A stretch of 64,000 bases of DNA from Janthinobacterium sp. Lineage in GTDB: Bacteria; Pseudomonadota; Gammaproteobacteria; Burkholderiales; Burkholderiaceae_D. A program made the translations under genes and the position numbers. The notes below the pieces were generated by a model. That model ran no database searches. It was not told the origin of the DNA and saw only the letters and a program-made list of their open reading frames with translations. The DNA lies in contig PKWL01000061.1 in the NCBI GenBank assembly GCA_003133225.1, positions 17,819 to 81,818 on the forward strand, written 5' to 3'. Positions 28,971 through 39,800 of this stretch are shown here, in pieces (the stretch's first letter is position 1; each line of letters opens with the position of its first letter).

Positions 28971-29142
28971 ACGTCACGGTATGGTCAGACTTGCCCAAGG
29001 TGCGATGTCGCCACTAATAGTCGACGAATTAGCCGACGTAGCGCTCGTAGATGCGACACTTCCCATGGTTCCCATTGCGCCATGATTCCATTTTTCCAGA
29101 TCAGCACGCGCTGTTTCAAATTATCGACCGTTTTTCGTTTCT

Positions 29143-29826
29143 TTAGTTGGGCGACTCCGTTGCGCCATTCAAGGAACGGTGTTCAACGGCATAGACCGCC
29201 GCCTGCACCCGGCTGGTCAGATTCAGCTTCTTCAGCACATTCGCCACATGAATCTTGACGGTGCTCTCGGCCACATCGAGCGTTCTGGCGATACTCTTAT
29301 TGCTCTCACCACGCGCGAGACAGGCAATGATGTCCTTTTCGCGGGGCGTGAGTTTATCAAGCCCGGACAGGGGCTGCGCCGCTTGCCCGCCGCCTTGCAG
29401 CAGCGCAACTAGCTTACCCGTCATGGCCTCGGCCACCACCGTCTCGCCGGAGGCGGCACGACGTATCGCGCGGATCAGATAATCGGTGTCGATATTTTTA
29501 AGAAGGTAACCGCAGGCGCCGGCCTTCAAGGCGACCGTCAGGTCTTGTGCGTCTTCCGACACGGTGAGCATGATGATCGCCGCCTGCGGGCAATCCTGTT
29601 GCATCAGCTGCAATGTCTCGACGCCGGACATGCCGGGCATGTTCAGGTCGAGCAAGATGACGTCCGGCTGCAACTGCTGCGCCCGCTTGATGCCTTCGAC
29701 GCCGTCGGCGGCCTCCCCCACGACGGTAAACTCGGCATGACGTTGCAGCAAGGAGCGGATGCCGCTTCGAAATAATGTGTGGTCATCAACCAGCAGTACA
29801 CTGATCGGATTGGTCGCTTCTTCCAT
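29143..29826 (-). CDS. narL: Nitrate/nitrite response regulator NarL
   Basis: A two-component regulator of 227 residues. The receiver domain has VLLVDDHTLFRSGIRSLL, the phosphorylated aspartate in PDVILLDLNMPGMSGVE and the lysine in ALKAGACGYLLKN. The C-terminal LuxR-type helix-turn-helix is LTPREKDIIACLARGESNKS followed by AESTVKIHVANVLKKLNL. The ATG at 29826 is preferred because GAAGGTGAG precedes it closely; a GTG at 29835 is possible. It follows narX after 26 bases, its cognate sensor. Confidence 0.92.
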   Translation of the reverse strand: MEEATNPISVLLVDDHTLFRSGIRSLLQRHAEFTVVGEAADGVEGIKRAQQLQPDVILLDLNMPGMSGVETLQLMQQDCPQAAIIMLTVSEDAQDLTVALKAGACGYLLKNIDTDYLIRAIRRAASGETVVAEAMTGKLVALLQGGGQAAQPLSGLDKLTPREKDIIACLARGESNKSIARTLDVAESTVKIHVANVLKKLNLTSRVQAAVYAVEHRSLNGATESPN

Positions 29827-29852
29827 TGTTCTCACCTTCTATTTGCAATGAA

Positions 29853-31844
29853 TCAGGCCGCACGGCGTTGCTCGTGCGGCAGTTGCAATATCACCGTCGT
29901 GCCAATGCCGGGGGCCGAAGTGACGGTGAGCGATGCATTGATGCGCTGTGCACGCTCACGCATGATATAAATGCCGACGTGGCTCTCGCTTTGCTCCATC
30001 AGCAAATTGGCATCGAAACCCGTGCCATTGTCGCGTATGGTCAGCACGAAATCGTGCCGGTCTTCCAGCCGGATGTCGACGCGGCTGGCCATCGCATGCT
30101 TGCGCACATTCGACAAAGCTTCCTGCACGATGAACAACACCTGCAATTGCCGCTCGCGCGGAAAAGGCGCACCATCGACGTCGGCCACCAGTTCGGCTGC
30201 AATGCCGGTCTGGTGCCGAAACTTGTCGACGGTGCTCTCTAGTGAGGTGACCAGGTTGCCTTCGGCCAAGCCGACGCGGAAATTGAGCAGCAGTTCTCGC
30301 ACATCCTCATAACTTTCCTGAACTCCGGCGCGCAATGCCGGCACGATGGCCGTGACGTCGTCGAACTTGCCGTCCCGCAGCGACTCGTCTAGCATCTGGA
30401 CCTGGAGATTGAGGTAGTTCAAGCCCTGCGCAATGCTGTCGTGCAAGCCTTGCGCGACCAGGTTGCGCTCCTCCAAAACGGCCATTTCGCGCTCGCGCGC
30501 GCCTAGACGCAAGTTTTCGATGGCGTTGCCCAGCAATTGCCCCAAGGTTTCCAGCAAAGCCTTTTCACTTGGGCTAAACATTTTTTGCTTGCGGAAATGA
30601 AGATTGAAGAAGCCTAGATGTTGTCGGTGCGCATAAACGTGAAACACCGAGACTGTCACAAAACCGTCACGATGACACTGCAGTTGGCTAGCCGGATCGA
30701 TCCGCTGCAGGTCCTGCACCATCATCATTTTTTGCTCAACGGCGGCGCCACACAGGCAGTCACCAACCTTCAGACATTGTTCTTGCTCCACCAGGGAGCT
30801 AGAAAGGCCATGATGGGCCAACATGTGCAAATTGCTGCAGCTGGCGTCGAGGACACGCACCGAACCGCCATCGGCTTGAAAATACTGGCTGATGCGCTGC
30901 ATGAAACCTTCGCATACGGCTTCCACCGGCTGCGGACATTGGAGAAACGCGGCGGCATCATAAAGCAAGGCCAGTTCCCGGTTCTGGTCCTCGAGAGCGG
31001 CCGTTTTAGTCTTGACCAGACTTTCGAGATTGCCATACAAAGCTTGCAGGCGATCCGCCATCTGGTTGAATCCTTGTGCCAGCTGGCTAAATTCGTCTCC
31101 GCTCTCGACCGGCAAGCGCACCTCAAAATCCTTTTCCCGCATCCGGTACATCCCTTCATGCAGGCGTGAAACAGGGTCTATTATGAGCGCAAACATCAAG
31201 TAGATGATGCTGACCGTGCCAATCAAGGCCATCGCGATCAAGGCCAACTGCGATGCACGCATCCAAAAAATACGCTGTTCGCTGTAGCGTTCGATCAGTT
31301 GCACCAGGGCGTCGGTTTGGCCGACAAAGCGCTCGACCTGCGGCTGAAAATCGCGCAGACTGGACTGCCGTATCGTTCCCTGTTGCTGCAAAATAGCTCT
31401 CGCCAGCGGCCGTATGGTTTGTTGCCATTGCCCTGTGACCGCTTTGAATCCGGCGCGGATATCACTAGTTGGCGGCAAGAATAAAGGCCGCTGCGGATCG
31501 CCCAGGGCCAATTGCCCCAGCGTCGTGTCAAGCGCATGCAACTGCTGTTCGGCGAGCGCGTGGATCGCGCTTTGTGGCGGCTCATTGACCAGCCGCGTCA
31601 ACAGCAGAGTCAAGCGATAACTGTTCATCCGCACGCTGCCTGTATCATTGATCGCGGCGGCGCTGCCTTCTAGCTGCCATGACAAGTACAAGGTCATACC
31701 GATGACCAGCAAAGCCAGCGCTAAAAAGGCGAGCAGGGCCCCGACGATCTTGGTCGACAACTTTTGCCGGTCCGGCAACAGGGCGTCAAGTGCCACTGCG
31801 CGCTCCTCGCGCCAGGCCGCAGCGCGCAGCGGCATCGCATTCAT
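29853..31844 (-). CDS. narX: Nitrate/nitrite sensor histidine kinase NarX
   Basis: An inner-membrane sensor kinase of 663 residues. TM1 is near residues 35-55, followed by the periplasmic P-box INDTGSVRMNSYRLTLL that binds nitrate or nitrite. TM2 is near residues 200-225, then HAMP (LHEGMYRMREKDFEVRLP), then a GAF-like central part with a cysteine pair in VGDCLCGAAVEQK. The kinase core has the phosphorylated histidine in QGLHDSIAQGLNYLNLQ and the ATP site in TIRDNGTGFD and HVGIYIMRERA. It works with NarL to adjust nar and nir expression to nitrate. Confidence 0.93.
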   Translation of the reverse strand: MNAMPLRAAAWREERAVALDALLPDRQKLSTKIVGALLAFLALALLVIGMTLYLSWQLEGSAAAINDTGSVRMNSYRLTLLLTRLVNEPPQSAIHALAEQQLHALDTTLGQLALGDPQRPLFLPPTSDIRAGFKAVTGQWQQTIRPLARAILQQQGTIRQSSLRDFQPQVERFVGQTDALVQLIERYSEQRIFWMRASQLALIAMALIGTVSIIYLMFALIIDPVSRLHEGMYRMREKDFEVRLPVESGDEFSQLAQGFNQMADRLQALYGNLESLVKTKTAALEDQNRELALLYDAAAFLQCPQPVEAVCEGFMQRISQYFQADGGSVRVLDASCSNLHMLAHHGLSSSLVEQEQCLKVGDCLCGAAVEQKMMMVQDLQRIDPASQLQCHRDGFVTVSVFHVYAHRQHLGFFNLHFRKQKMFSPSEKALLETLGQLLGNAIENLRLGAREREMAVLEERNLVAQGLHDSIAQGLNYLNLQVQMLDESLRDGKFDDVTAIVPALRAGVQESYEDVRELLLNFRVGLAEGNLVTSLESTVDKFRHQTGIAAELVADVDGAPFPRERQLQVLFIVQEALSNVRKHAMASRVDIRLEDRHDFVLTIRDNGTGFDANLLMEQSESHVGIYIMRERAQRINASLTVTSAPGIGTTVILQLPHEQRRAA

Positions 31845-31979
31845 TGGCGCGGCACACGGTTTCCTCGTTCATCGTCGGATTTTCCATTCAAGACCTTCAG
31901 CGGCATGCGCATCCAACAGTATACGCGCCAATTGACGGCGCGCCGTCCTGTCGGTGGCACTGTTCTGGCAGCATGCGCT

Positions 31980-32954
31980 CTATCCACCGGTCTGCGCCAT
32001 GAACCGGACAATCTTGTCAGGCTGCTCGCGAAATTCGTGTTTTTGTGGTTTCAATTCGATCGCAGAGCGGATCGCCGCCTCCAGCTCGGCATCGCTGGCG
32101 CCGCCGCGCAACAAGGGACGGAACTCAAATTTTTCTTCCTGTCCAAGACACAGATACAGCGTGCCATCGACTGCCAGGCGCACGCGATTGCAGCTGGCGC
32201 AAAAATGTTGCGATATTGGCGTAATGAAACCGATACTGGCGCCGCCGTCGGCCGTGGAGAGATAACGCGCCGGCCCGCCGCCCAGTTCGGTAGCCGCGGC
32301 GTGCAAACCAAATTTGGCTTGCAGCCGTGCTTGCACCGGTCCCAGATCGAGATAGGCAGCATCGCGTCCGGTCGCCCCCATCGGCATCGCCTCGATCAGA
32401 CGCAAGATGAACTGGTGCCGAATACAAAAGGCGACCATGTCGTCGATCTCATCTTCATTGACGCCGCGCTGTGCAACCATGTTGATCTTGATCGGCGTAA
32501 AACCGGCGGCCTTGCCTGCCATCAGCCCATCGAGAATCGGCAATAGGCTGTCGCGACCGGTAATTTTTTCCATGCAGGCCCGGTCCAGTGAATCGAGGCT
32601 GACATTGATGCGCGCGACCCCGGCTTCTTTGAGCGCTAACGCATGGCGCGCCAACAGAGTCGCATTGGTCGACAGGGAAAGGTCACGCAGGCCGGGCAAA
32701 ACGGCGAGCCGTGCCGCCAATTGCGGCAGATTGCGCCGCAGCAACGGCTCACCGCCCGTCAGGCGCACATGTGAAGTGCCGAGCCGGGCAAAGGCCGCCA
32801 GCAAGCGCTCAATTTCGCCAAATGTCAGCCAATGCGATGGTTCTTCAAAGCCTGAAAAGCCCTTCGGGATGCAATAACTGCAGCGCAAGTCACAACGGTC
32901 GGTCACCGACAAGCGCAGGTAATCTATGGATCGACCAAAGCGGTCGCTTAACAT
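31980..32954 (-). CDS. moaA: GTP 3',8-cyclase MoaA (molybdenum cofactor biosynthesis)
   Basis: A radical SAM enzyme of 324 residues that starts molybdopterin synthesis from GTP. The N-terminal cluster is VTDRCDLRCSYC (C21, C25, C28), followed by VRLTGGEPLLRR. The second cluster lies in FCASCNRVRL and the later LCLGQ, and the C-terminal half is the MoaA domain. The start at MLSDRFGRSID fits the family; the longer frame upstream lacks family similarity. Its place between narGHJI-ppiC and narXL links cofactor supply to the molybdoenzyme NarG. The typical C-terminal GG dipeptide is present. Confidence 0.93.
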   Translation of the reverse strand: MLSDRFGRSIDYLRLSVTDRCDLRCSYCIPKGFSGFEEPSHWLTFGEIERLLAAFARLGTSHVRLTGGEPLLRRNLPQLAARLAVLPGLRDLSLSTNATLLARHALALKEAGVARINVSLDSLDRACMEKITGRDSLLPILDGLMAGKAAGFTPIKINMVAQRGVNEDEIDDMVAFCIRHQFILRLIEAMPMGATGRDAAYLDLGPVQARLQAKFGLHAAATELGGGPARYLSTADGGASIGFITPISQHFCASCNRVRLAVDGTLYLCLGQEEKFEFRPLLRGGASDAELEAAIRSAIELKPQKHEFREQPDKIVRFMAQTGG

Positions 32955-33097
32955 CGTCGGACTCCGTTTCAAATCAAATGAGGCGCTTGGATAGGAGCGC
33001 GCCATCGTTGCCTGCGAGCAAGATGGCTTCGCCGGCCTAGTCATGTAGGGCGGCCAGCGGCAAAAATTCGCCGGCAGCGGCGCCCCAAGCCGGCTGT

Positions 33098-33844
33098 TTA
33101 TTGCAGTAGCAGGCGATCCGTACCGTCCAGCGTCACGCCGTCGATATCGGCACGCCCGACCATGATGTGCAGGTATTGGTGCAGCGCGCGTTGCCATGCC
33201 TGCCGCCTCAGATTTTCCGCGATCTGCGACTTGACCGCATCGAACCCCAGCAAGGCGCCGTCGATCCGGCGCAGCACTTGCACGATATGCAGACCAAAAC
33301 GCGATTCCAGCAACCGTCCTGCCAGGGCGCCGGGGGCGAGGCGGAACAGCAGATCGTCAAATTCGGCGACAGTCTGCCCGCGCGTCAGCTGGCCTAGGTT
33401 GCCGCCAAGTGGGCCAGATGCGCAGTTCGAATATTCCTGCGCCAATTCCGCAAAGCGTTCCGGATGAAGCTGTAACTCAGCTAGCACCGCCGCTCCGGTT
33501 TCGCGCAACAGTTCCAACGGCACGTCCGGCGTTACCTGAAATAGGATATGGCGCGCCTCAACCATGTCGCCGTTGGTAAAGCGCTCGCCGTGATTGCGGT
33601 AATAGGTTTCACATGTGGCCTCATCGGCTTGAGGCACGTGTACCTCTTGCGCGAACAAGGCTTCAATGCGCGCATCGGCGTCTATGCCGACCACCCCCAA
33701 GCGCTCCGCTTCCTGCAGCAACACTGTGTGCAATACCAGTTCGTGCACGGCCGACTTGAGCGGATTGCCTGCTGTCTGGTGGTGCAGCAACTCTTGTTCG
33801 ATTGCGATGTCGGTGATCTCGAATCCGTTGACGGCTATGCCCAT
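33098..33844 (-). CDS. Parvulin-type peptidyl-prolyl isomerase (nar cluster)
   Basis: A 248-residue protein with a C-terminal PpiC rotamase domain: EARHILFQVTPDVPLELLRE, then RFAELAQEYSNCASGPLGGN and SRFGLHIVQVLRR. The N-terminal half is helical, as in NifM-like isomerases. No signal peptide is visible, so it may act in the cytosol on the NarGHI complex during folding. The start at MGIAVNGFEIT has GAGGAG about 6 bases upstream. It begins 26 bases after narI, so it belongs to the same operon. Confidence 0.88.
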   Translation of the reverse strand: MGIAVNGFEITDIAIEQELLHHQTAGNPLKSAVHELVLHTVLLQEAERLGVVGIDADARIEALFAQEVHVPQADEATCETYYRNHGERFTNGDMVEARHILFQVTPDVPLELLRETGAAVLAELQLHPERFAELAQEYSNCASGPLGGNLGQLTRGQTVAEFDDLLFRLAPGALAGRLLESRFGLHIVQVLRRIDGALLGFDAVKSQIAENLRRQAWQRALHQYLHIMVGRADIDGVTLDGTDRLLLQ

Positions 33845-33870
33845 GCTGTTTCTCCTCGTTAAATCGTAGG

Positions 33871-34554
33871 TCAGCGTGCTCGCACCAGTTGGTAAGTGCG
33901 GCCCAAGTAGCCGATGGCCCCAAAACCACTCCACACGTGCACCAGGCGGGTGAACGGGAAGATCGCAAACAAGGACATGCCCATGAACAGGTGCAACTTG
34001 AAGATCATCGGCGCATCAGCAATAAATTGGGCCGCGTCGCCGCGGAAGGTGACCACGTGCTGCGCCCAGCTCATTAACAGCACCATCATGTGACCGTCGG
34101 TATGCGAGGCCGACACGTAGATCGAAGACAGGCCAAGCAGCAAGGTAGCTAGGATCCACAACACCACGATCTTATCCTTGAAGGTAGTGACCGCCAGCAA
34201 ACGCGCATTCGAAAAGCGCCGCACCAGGAGGATCAGGATGCCGGTCAAGCACAAAGCGCCCATCACTCCACCGGCGACCATGGCCACCATTTGCTTGGCG
34301 CCGTGCGAGACGCCCAGCGTATCCCAGACCCAGACCGGGGTCAGCAAGCCTGCCATATGACCGAAGAATAGGCCGATGATGCCGACATGGAACAAGATAT
34401 TGCCCAGGCGCAGGCTGCCACGGTGCAGCAATTGGCTTGAATCGGACTTCCACGTGTATTGTTCGCGGTCGTAGCGAATCAGGCTGCCGAGCAGAAAGAT
34501 CCCGAGCGCAATGTAGGGATAGATTCCGAAGACGAATTGTTGTATATAATTCAT
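33871..34554 (-). CDS. narI: Respiratory nitrate reductase gamma subunit NarI
   Basis: The diheme cytochrome b subunit (227 residues) that takes electrons from quinol in the inner membrane. Five membrane helices are visible. Heme histidines lie in LFHVGIIGLFFGHMAG near the N-terminus and in FKLHLFMGMSLFAIFPFTRL and VHVWSGF near the C-terminus. GGAGAA precedes the ATG. It is placed 11 bases after narJ. Confidence 0.94.
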   Translation of the reverse strand: MNYIQQFVFGIYPYIALGIFLLGSLIRYDREQYTWKSDSSQLLHRGSLRLGNILFHVGIIGLFFGHMAGLLTPVWVWDTLGVSHGAKQMVAMVAGGVMGALCLTGILILLVRRFSNARLLAVTTFKDKIVVLWILATLLLGLSSIYVSASHTDGHMMVLLMSWAQHVVTFRGDAAQFIADAPMIFKLHLFMGMSLFAIFPFTRLVHVWSGFGAIGYLGRTYQLVRAR

Positions 34555-34565
34555 ATTATTCTCCT

Positions 34566-35222
34566 TTAAGCGACTTTTTCGTCGGCGCGTACCGTCTTCG
34601 GATAAAAATGGATCGGATGCGTTGCGCCGGCCAGGTTCTTTAGCAGCGGCTCCACCCCGTCCGCACCCGGCCCGAACGTTTCCAGCGCTTCATCCATGTC
34701 GCGTACCGGTGGTTCGGCCAATTCTTCCGCGAGCACGGGGCTAAGGTGCTCCAGAACGCCGAAGACAACGGCATAAGGGCTGCCGTTGGCCGCCAGCTTG
34801 CGCCCGATATGGGCCAGCACGTGCACTGCGTCTGAGAGCAGACGCGCAGCCTCGGTTTCGTCTTGCTGCGACAGAAATTCCAAAAACAGCGGCACAAAAT
34901 CGGGCAAATCGTCACCGGTCATTTCCAGCCCATGTTTCTTGTATTCGTCCATCAGGTCGACCATGGCTTGGCCGCGGTCGCGCGATTCACCGTGAATGTG
35001 CTCGAACAAGTGCAGCGAATGGGAGGGATTGCGGTCAAACGTCATGACGTAATTTTGCTGCAAAGTGATCAAGTCGGCGCTAGCTAGGTAGACGATCAAG
35101 GGGCGCAGCGCAGCTTGTAAGATGGGCGTGGCCTCCAGCACGGCCTCCAGTTCCGGCAAATTTTCAACCAGCGCCGGCTCGGGATAGAGCAGCAAGGCCG
35201 ATAAGACCTGATAGTGTTTCAT
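34566..35222 (-). CDS. narJ: Nitrate reductase assembly chaperone NarJ
   Basis: A cytosolic chaperone (218 residues, all helical) that helps insert the molybdenum cofactor into NarG before membrane docking. MKHYQVLSALLLYPEPALVE and LFEHIHGESRDRGQAMVDLM are typical, with DDLPDFVPLFLEFLS. The start at 35222 fits the family; the in-frame extension to 35426 overlaps narH and is not protein-like. A conserved acidic stretch, EELAEPPVRDMDEALE, follows. Confidence 0.93.
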   Translation of the reverse strand: MKHYQVLSALLLYPEPALVENLPELEAVLEATPILQAALRPLIVYLASADLITLQQNYVMTFDRNPSHSLHLFEHIHGESRDRGQAMVDLMDEYKKHGLEMTGDDLPDFVPLFLEFLSQQDETEAARLLSDAVHVLAHIGRKLAANGSPYAVVFGVLEHLSPVLAEELAEPPVRDMDEALETFGPGADGVEPLLKNLAGATHPIHFYPKTVRADEKVA

Positions 35223-35277
35223 GTATTTCCTTATTATCCTGGGTGCGATGGCACCTCCCCGCGCATGCGCGCGGGCC

Positions 35278-36834
35278 TTATGCGTCCTGCTCTTCCTGCT
35301 TCTTGCGCGACTTCGGCATCGAAACGAAAATCGCCGACCCATGCTTTTTCTTGCCGAACAAGCTGGCGTCGCTGACGCCGTCCGAACAGCCGTTGCCGAA
35401 GCTAAAGCCGCACGATCCTTTTTCATTAAAGCTGTCCTCCGCCATTTCCTTATGGCTGCTTGGAATCACAAAACGGTCTTCATAATTAGCGATTGCCATG
35501 ATGTGATACATATCCTCCACTTCGGCCTTGCTCAATCCGACCTGTTGCAGCACGGCCAGATTTTCCACCTTGTCGACGGACTTGCTGCGCATGTACGCAC
35601 GCATCGCCAGCATCCTGTCGAGCGCCGTCACGATCGGCGGTATATGGCCGGCGGTGAGCAAGTTGGCCAGATACTGGACTGGAATGCGTAGGCTCGCGGT
35701 ATCGGGCAGGATGCCGTTCACGCCTAGCTTGCCGGCCTCGGCCGCCGCCTGGATGGGCGACAGGGGCGGGATGTACCACACCATCGGCAACGTGCGATAT
35801 TCCGGATGCAGCGGAAAGGCGACCTTCCATTCCATCGCCATCTTGTACACCGGCGATTTTTTGGCCGAGTCGAGCCAGGCCTGCGGGATACCCTGGCGGC
35901 GCGCTTCCTCGATGATGGCCGGATCGTGCGGGTTCAGGAACACGCCCAATTGCGCCTCATACAAGTCGCGCTCGTCGGGCACCGACGCCGCCGCTTCGAT
36001 CTTGTCGGCGTCATACAGCAGCACGCCGAGATAGCGGATGCGGCCCACGCACGTTTCCGAGCACACGGTCGGCTGCCCGGCTTCGATGCGCGGGTAGCAA
36101 AACGTGCACTTCTCCGCCTTGCCGGACGACCAATTGTAATAAATTTTCTTGTACGGGCAACCCGAAATGCACATGCGCCAGCCGCGGCACTTGTCCTGGT
36201 CGATCAAGACGATGCCGTCGTCCTCGCGCTTATAGACCGAGCCGGAGGGGCAGGAGGCGACGCACGTGGGGTTCAGGCAGTGTTCGCATAGACGCGGCAG
36301 ATACATCATGAAGGTGTTTTCAAAGGTGCCGTACATTTCCTTTTGCATGTTGTCGAACAGCTTATCTTGGCTGCGCTTGGCAAACTCGCCACCGAGGTCG
36401 TCCTCCCAGTTTGGGCCCCATTCGATCTTGTCCATCTTCTTACCGGTCAGGACGGAAATCGGACGCGCGGTGGGCGGCGTTTCCGACAGCGGCGCATTCT
36501 GCAGGCGCTCGTAGTCGTACGTGAACGGCTCATAATATTCGTCGATGGCCGGCAAGTTCGGATTGGCAAAAATATTGGACAGAATCTTCAGGCGGCTGCC
36601 CTGGCGCGGTTCGATCTTGCCGGAGGCGGTGCGCCGCCATCCGCCGTCCCATTTGTCTTGGTTTTCCCATTCTTTCGGATAACCGATGCCGGGCTTGGTT
36701 TCGACGTTGTTGAACCACGCGTATTCAACGCCGTCGCGGCTGGTCCACACGTTTTTGCAGGTGACCGAACAGGTGTGGCAACCGATGCACTTGTCCAGGT
36801 TCAGCACCATCCCGATTTGCGCTCTAATTTTCAT
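35278..36834 (-). CDS. narH: Respiratory nitrate reductase beta subunit NarH
   Basis: The Fe-S subunit (518 residues), cytosolic face of the NarGHI complex. Four cysteine clusters are visible: CIGCHTCSVTCKNVW at the start, LCEHCLNPTCVASCPSGS, DKCRGWRMCISGCPYKK and KCTFCYPRIEAGQPTVCSETC. One cluster has a Trp in place of a Cys (CRGWRMC), the natural mark of the [3Fe-4S] centre. It passes electrons from NarI to NarG. The C-terminal 40 residues are rich in charged residues. Confidence 0.95.
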   Translation of the reverse strand: MKIRAQIGMVLNLDKCIGCHTCSVTCKNVWTSRDGVEYAWFNNVETKPGIGYPKEWENQDKWDGGWRRTASGKIEPRQGSRLKILSNIFANPNLPAIDEYYEPFTYDYERLQNAPLSETPPTARPISVLTGKKMDKIEWGPNWEDDLGGEFAKRSQDKLFDNMQKEMYGTFENTFMMYLPRLCEHCLNPTCVASCPSGSVYKREDDGIVLIDQDKCRGWRMCISGCPYKKIYYNWSSGKAEKCTFCYPRIEAGQPTVCSETCVGRIRYLGVLLYDADKIEAAASVPDERDLYEAQLGVFLNPHDPAIIEEARRQGIPQAWLDSAKKSPVYKMAMEWKVAFPLHPEYRTLPMVWYIPPLSPIQAAAEAGKLGVNGILPDTASLRIPVQYLANLLTAGHIPPIVTALDRMLAMRAYMRSKSVDKVENLAVLQQVGLSKAEVEDMYHIMAIANYEDRFVIPSSHKEMAEDSFNEKGSCGFSFGNGCSDGVSDASLFGKKKHGSAIFVSMPKSRKKQEEQDA

Positions 36835-36860
36835 GCTTTGCTCCAGATCGTTGACGCGTT

Positions 36861-39800
36861 TTAAGCATCGGCTTTGAATGGGCCTTCCAGCCAGTCGACT
36901 TTGTTCATCTTGCGCACTAGCACGAATTCATCGCGGTTGGAGCCGACGGTGCCGTAATAATTGAAACCGTACGACAGTTGCGCATAGCCGCCGATCATGT
37001 GGGTCGGCTTGGTGACCGTCCGTGTCACCGAATTATGGATGCCGCCGCGCTTGCCCGACAGTTCCGCGCCCGGCACGTTGATGATTTTTTCCTGGGCGTG
37101 ATACATCATGGTCATGCCGGCCGGCACGCGCTGGCTGACGACAGCGCGTGCTGTCAATGTCCCGTTCACGTTGAACACTTCAATCCAGTCGTTATCGACA
37201 ATGCCGGCCGCTTTGGCATCGTCTTCCGACAGCCACACATGGGGGCCGCCGCGCGACAGCGTCAGCATCCGCAAATTGTCCGAATAGGTCGAGTGGATGC
37301 CCCACTTCTGATGCGGCGTGATGAAGTTGAGCGCGATTTCCTTATTGCCATTTGGTTGCGCTCCCAACATGGCCGCCGTGGTCTTGGTATTGATGGCCGG
37401 CTTGTAGACGCACAGGCCTTCGCCAAAATCGCGCATCCACAAATGGTCCTGATAGAACTGCTGGCGGCCCGTCAGCGTGCGCCAAGGGATCAATTCGTGC
37501 ACGTTGGTATATCCGGCGTTGTAACTTACCTCTTCCGATTCCAGCCCGGACCAGGTCGGTGACGAAATGATCTTGCGCGGCTGCGCCTGTACGTCGCGGA
37601 AACGGATCGTGTCATGCTCGCGGGGCAGGGCCAGATGAGTATGGTCGCGCCCTGTCATCTTCGATAGGGCGGCCCAGGCCTTGACCGCGACATGGCCGTT
37701 GGTTTCCGGTGCCAAAGACAGAATCATTTCGGCCGCATCGATGGCGCTATTGAGGCGCGGCTGGCCGTGCGACACGCCCTCTTCCAGCACGGTGCGGTTG
37801 ATACCGCGCAGCACATCGACCTCCTGCCCGGTGTTCCAGCCAATGCCCTTGCCGCCGTTGCCTGCGCTTTCCAGCAACGGGCCAATCGACGTGAATTTCT
37901 TGAACACGTCGCCGTAATTGCGCTCGACGACGCTCATGCTCGGCATAGTCTTGCCGGGAATCGGCTCGCATTCGCCGGCGCGCCAGTCTTTCGGATCGAA
38001 GGGCTGGCCCAGTTCGCCCGGAGTGTCGTGCAACAGCGGTGTCAGAATTAAATCTTTTTGCGTGCCCAGATACGCGCCGCCGATCTCCGAGAATTTCTCG
38101 GCAATGCCCTTGTAGATTTCCCAGTCCGATTTCGACTGCCACAGCGGCTGCACCGCTTCCGACAAGGGGTGGATGAAGGGGTGCATGTCGGATGTGTTGA
38201 GGTCGTCCTTTTCGTACCAGGTCGCCGTCGGTAACACGATGTCGCCATACAGGCAGGTGGTCGACATGCGAAAGTCGAGCACCACTAGCAAGTCGAGCTT
38301 GCCTTCCGCCGCCGGCCGCATTTTAATATCCCTCGGTTTGATGCAGCTCTCCTCGTCGCTCATCAACGCGTTTTGCGTGCCGAGTAGGTATTTCAAGAAG
38401 TATTCGTGCCCCTTGCCCGAACTGCCCAGGATATTCGAGCGCCACACGAACATATTGCGCGGAAAATTGGCGGGATTGTCGGGATCGTCGCAAGAGAAAT
38501 TAAGCTTGCCCGCCTTGATCTGTTCGACCGCGTAGGCCGCCACCTCCATGCCGGCCGCCTCCGCCGCCCGCGTGAGCTCGAGCGGATTGGTTTCCAGTTG
38601 CGGTGCCGAGGGCAGCCATCCCATGCGCTCGGACTTGGCGTTATAGTCGATCAACGCCATCTGCGCGACGTTACCGTCAGCCGAGGGTGAGGCAATTTCG
38701 GCTGTGTGCAATTTTTCGTGGCGCCACTGGCTGGTGTGCGCATAGAAGAACGACGTGCCGTTCATCTGGCGCATCGGCCGATTCCAGTCGAGCGCGAATG
38801 CGAGCGGGGTCCAGCCGGTTTGCGGGCGCAGTTTTTCCTGGCCCACGTAATGGGCCCAGCCGCCGCCGGACTGACCGACGCAACCGCACATCATCAGCAT
38901 ATTGATGATGCCGCGATACGTCATGTCCATGTGATACCAGTGGTTCAGCGCCGCGCCGACGATCACCATGCTCTTGCCGCGGGTGCGGTCGGCATTGTCG
39001 GCGAACTCACGGGCCACGGTAATCACATCGGCCGCTTTGACACCGGTATGCTTTTCCTGCCAGGCCGGGGTGTACGGCACATCGTCGCTGAAGTCAATGG
39101 CGACATTACCGCCGCCGAGGCCGCGGTCGATGCCATAGTTGGCCAGTGACAGGTCGAACACGGTCGTCACCTGCGCCATCGAACCATCGGCCAGCATCAC
39201 GTTTTTCACCGGCACATTGCGCAGCAGCAGATCGTCGCCATCCTGGCCGCCAAAATACGCGAAGCCAACCGCCAGCACCTGGTCGCTGCAATCGATGAGC
39301 GACAGGCGCGGATCGATAGCTTGGCCGCTGGTGCCGGCCTTCTGTTCCAAATTCCATTTGCCCGCTTCGCCCCAGCGAAAACCGATCGAGCCGGCCGGCG
39401 CGCTGATGTCGCCGCTGATCTCGTCCATGACCAGGGTTTTCCATTCCGGGTTATTGGTTTCGTCAAGATTGTTGGCCAAATGCGAAGCGCGCAGGAAGTA
39501 GTCCGGCACCAGCGTCCCGTTTTTTTCCTTGAGCAGCACCAGCATCGGGAAATCGGTGTACTGCTTGGCGTAACCGCGGAAGTATTCCGATTGGCCGTGG
39601 GCGTGGAATTCCTTCAAAATCACGTGCCCCATCGCCATCGCGAGCGCGGCATCGGTACCTTGCTTGGGCGCCAACCAGATATCGCCGAACTTGACCATCT
39701 CGCCGTAATCAGAAGACACGGCGACCGTCTTGGTGCCCTTGTAGCGCACTTCGGTATAGAAGTGGGCATCCGGCGTGCGCGTCATCGGCACATTCGAACC

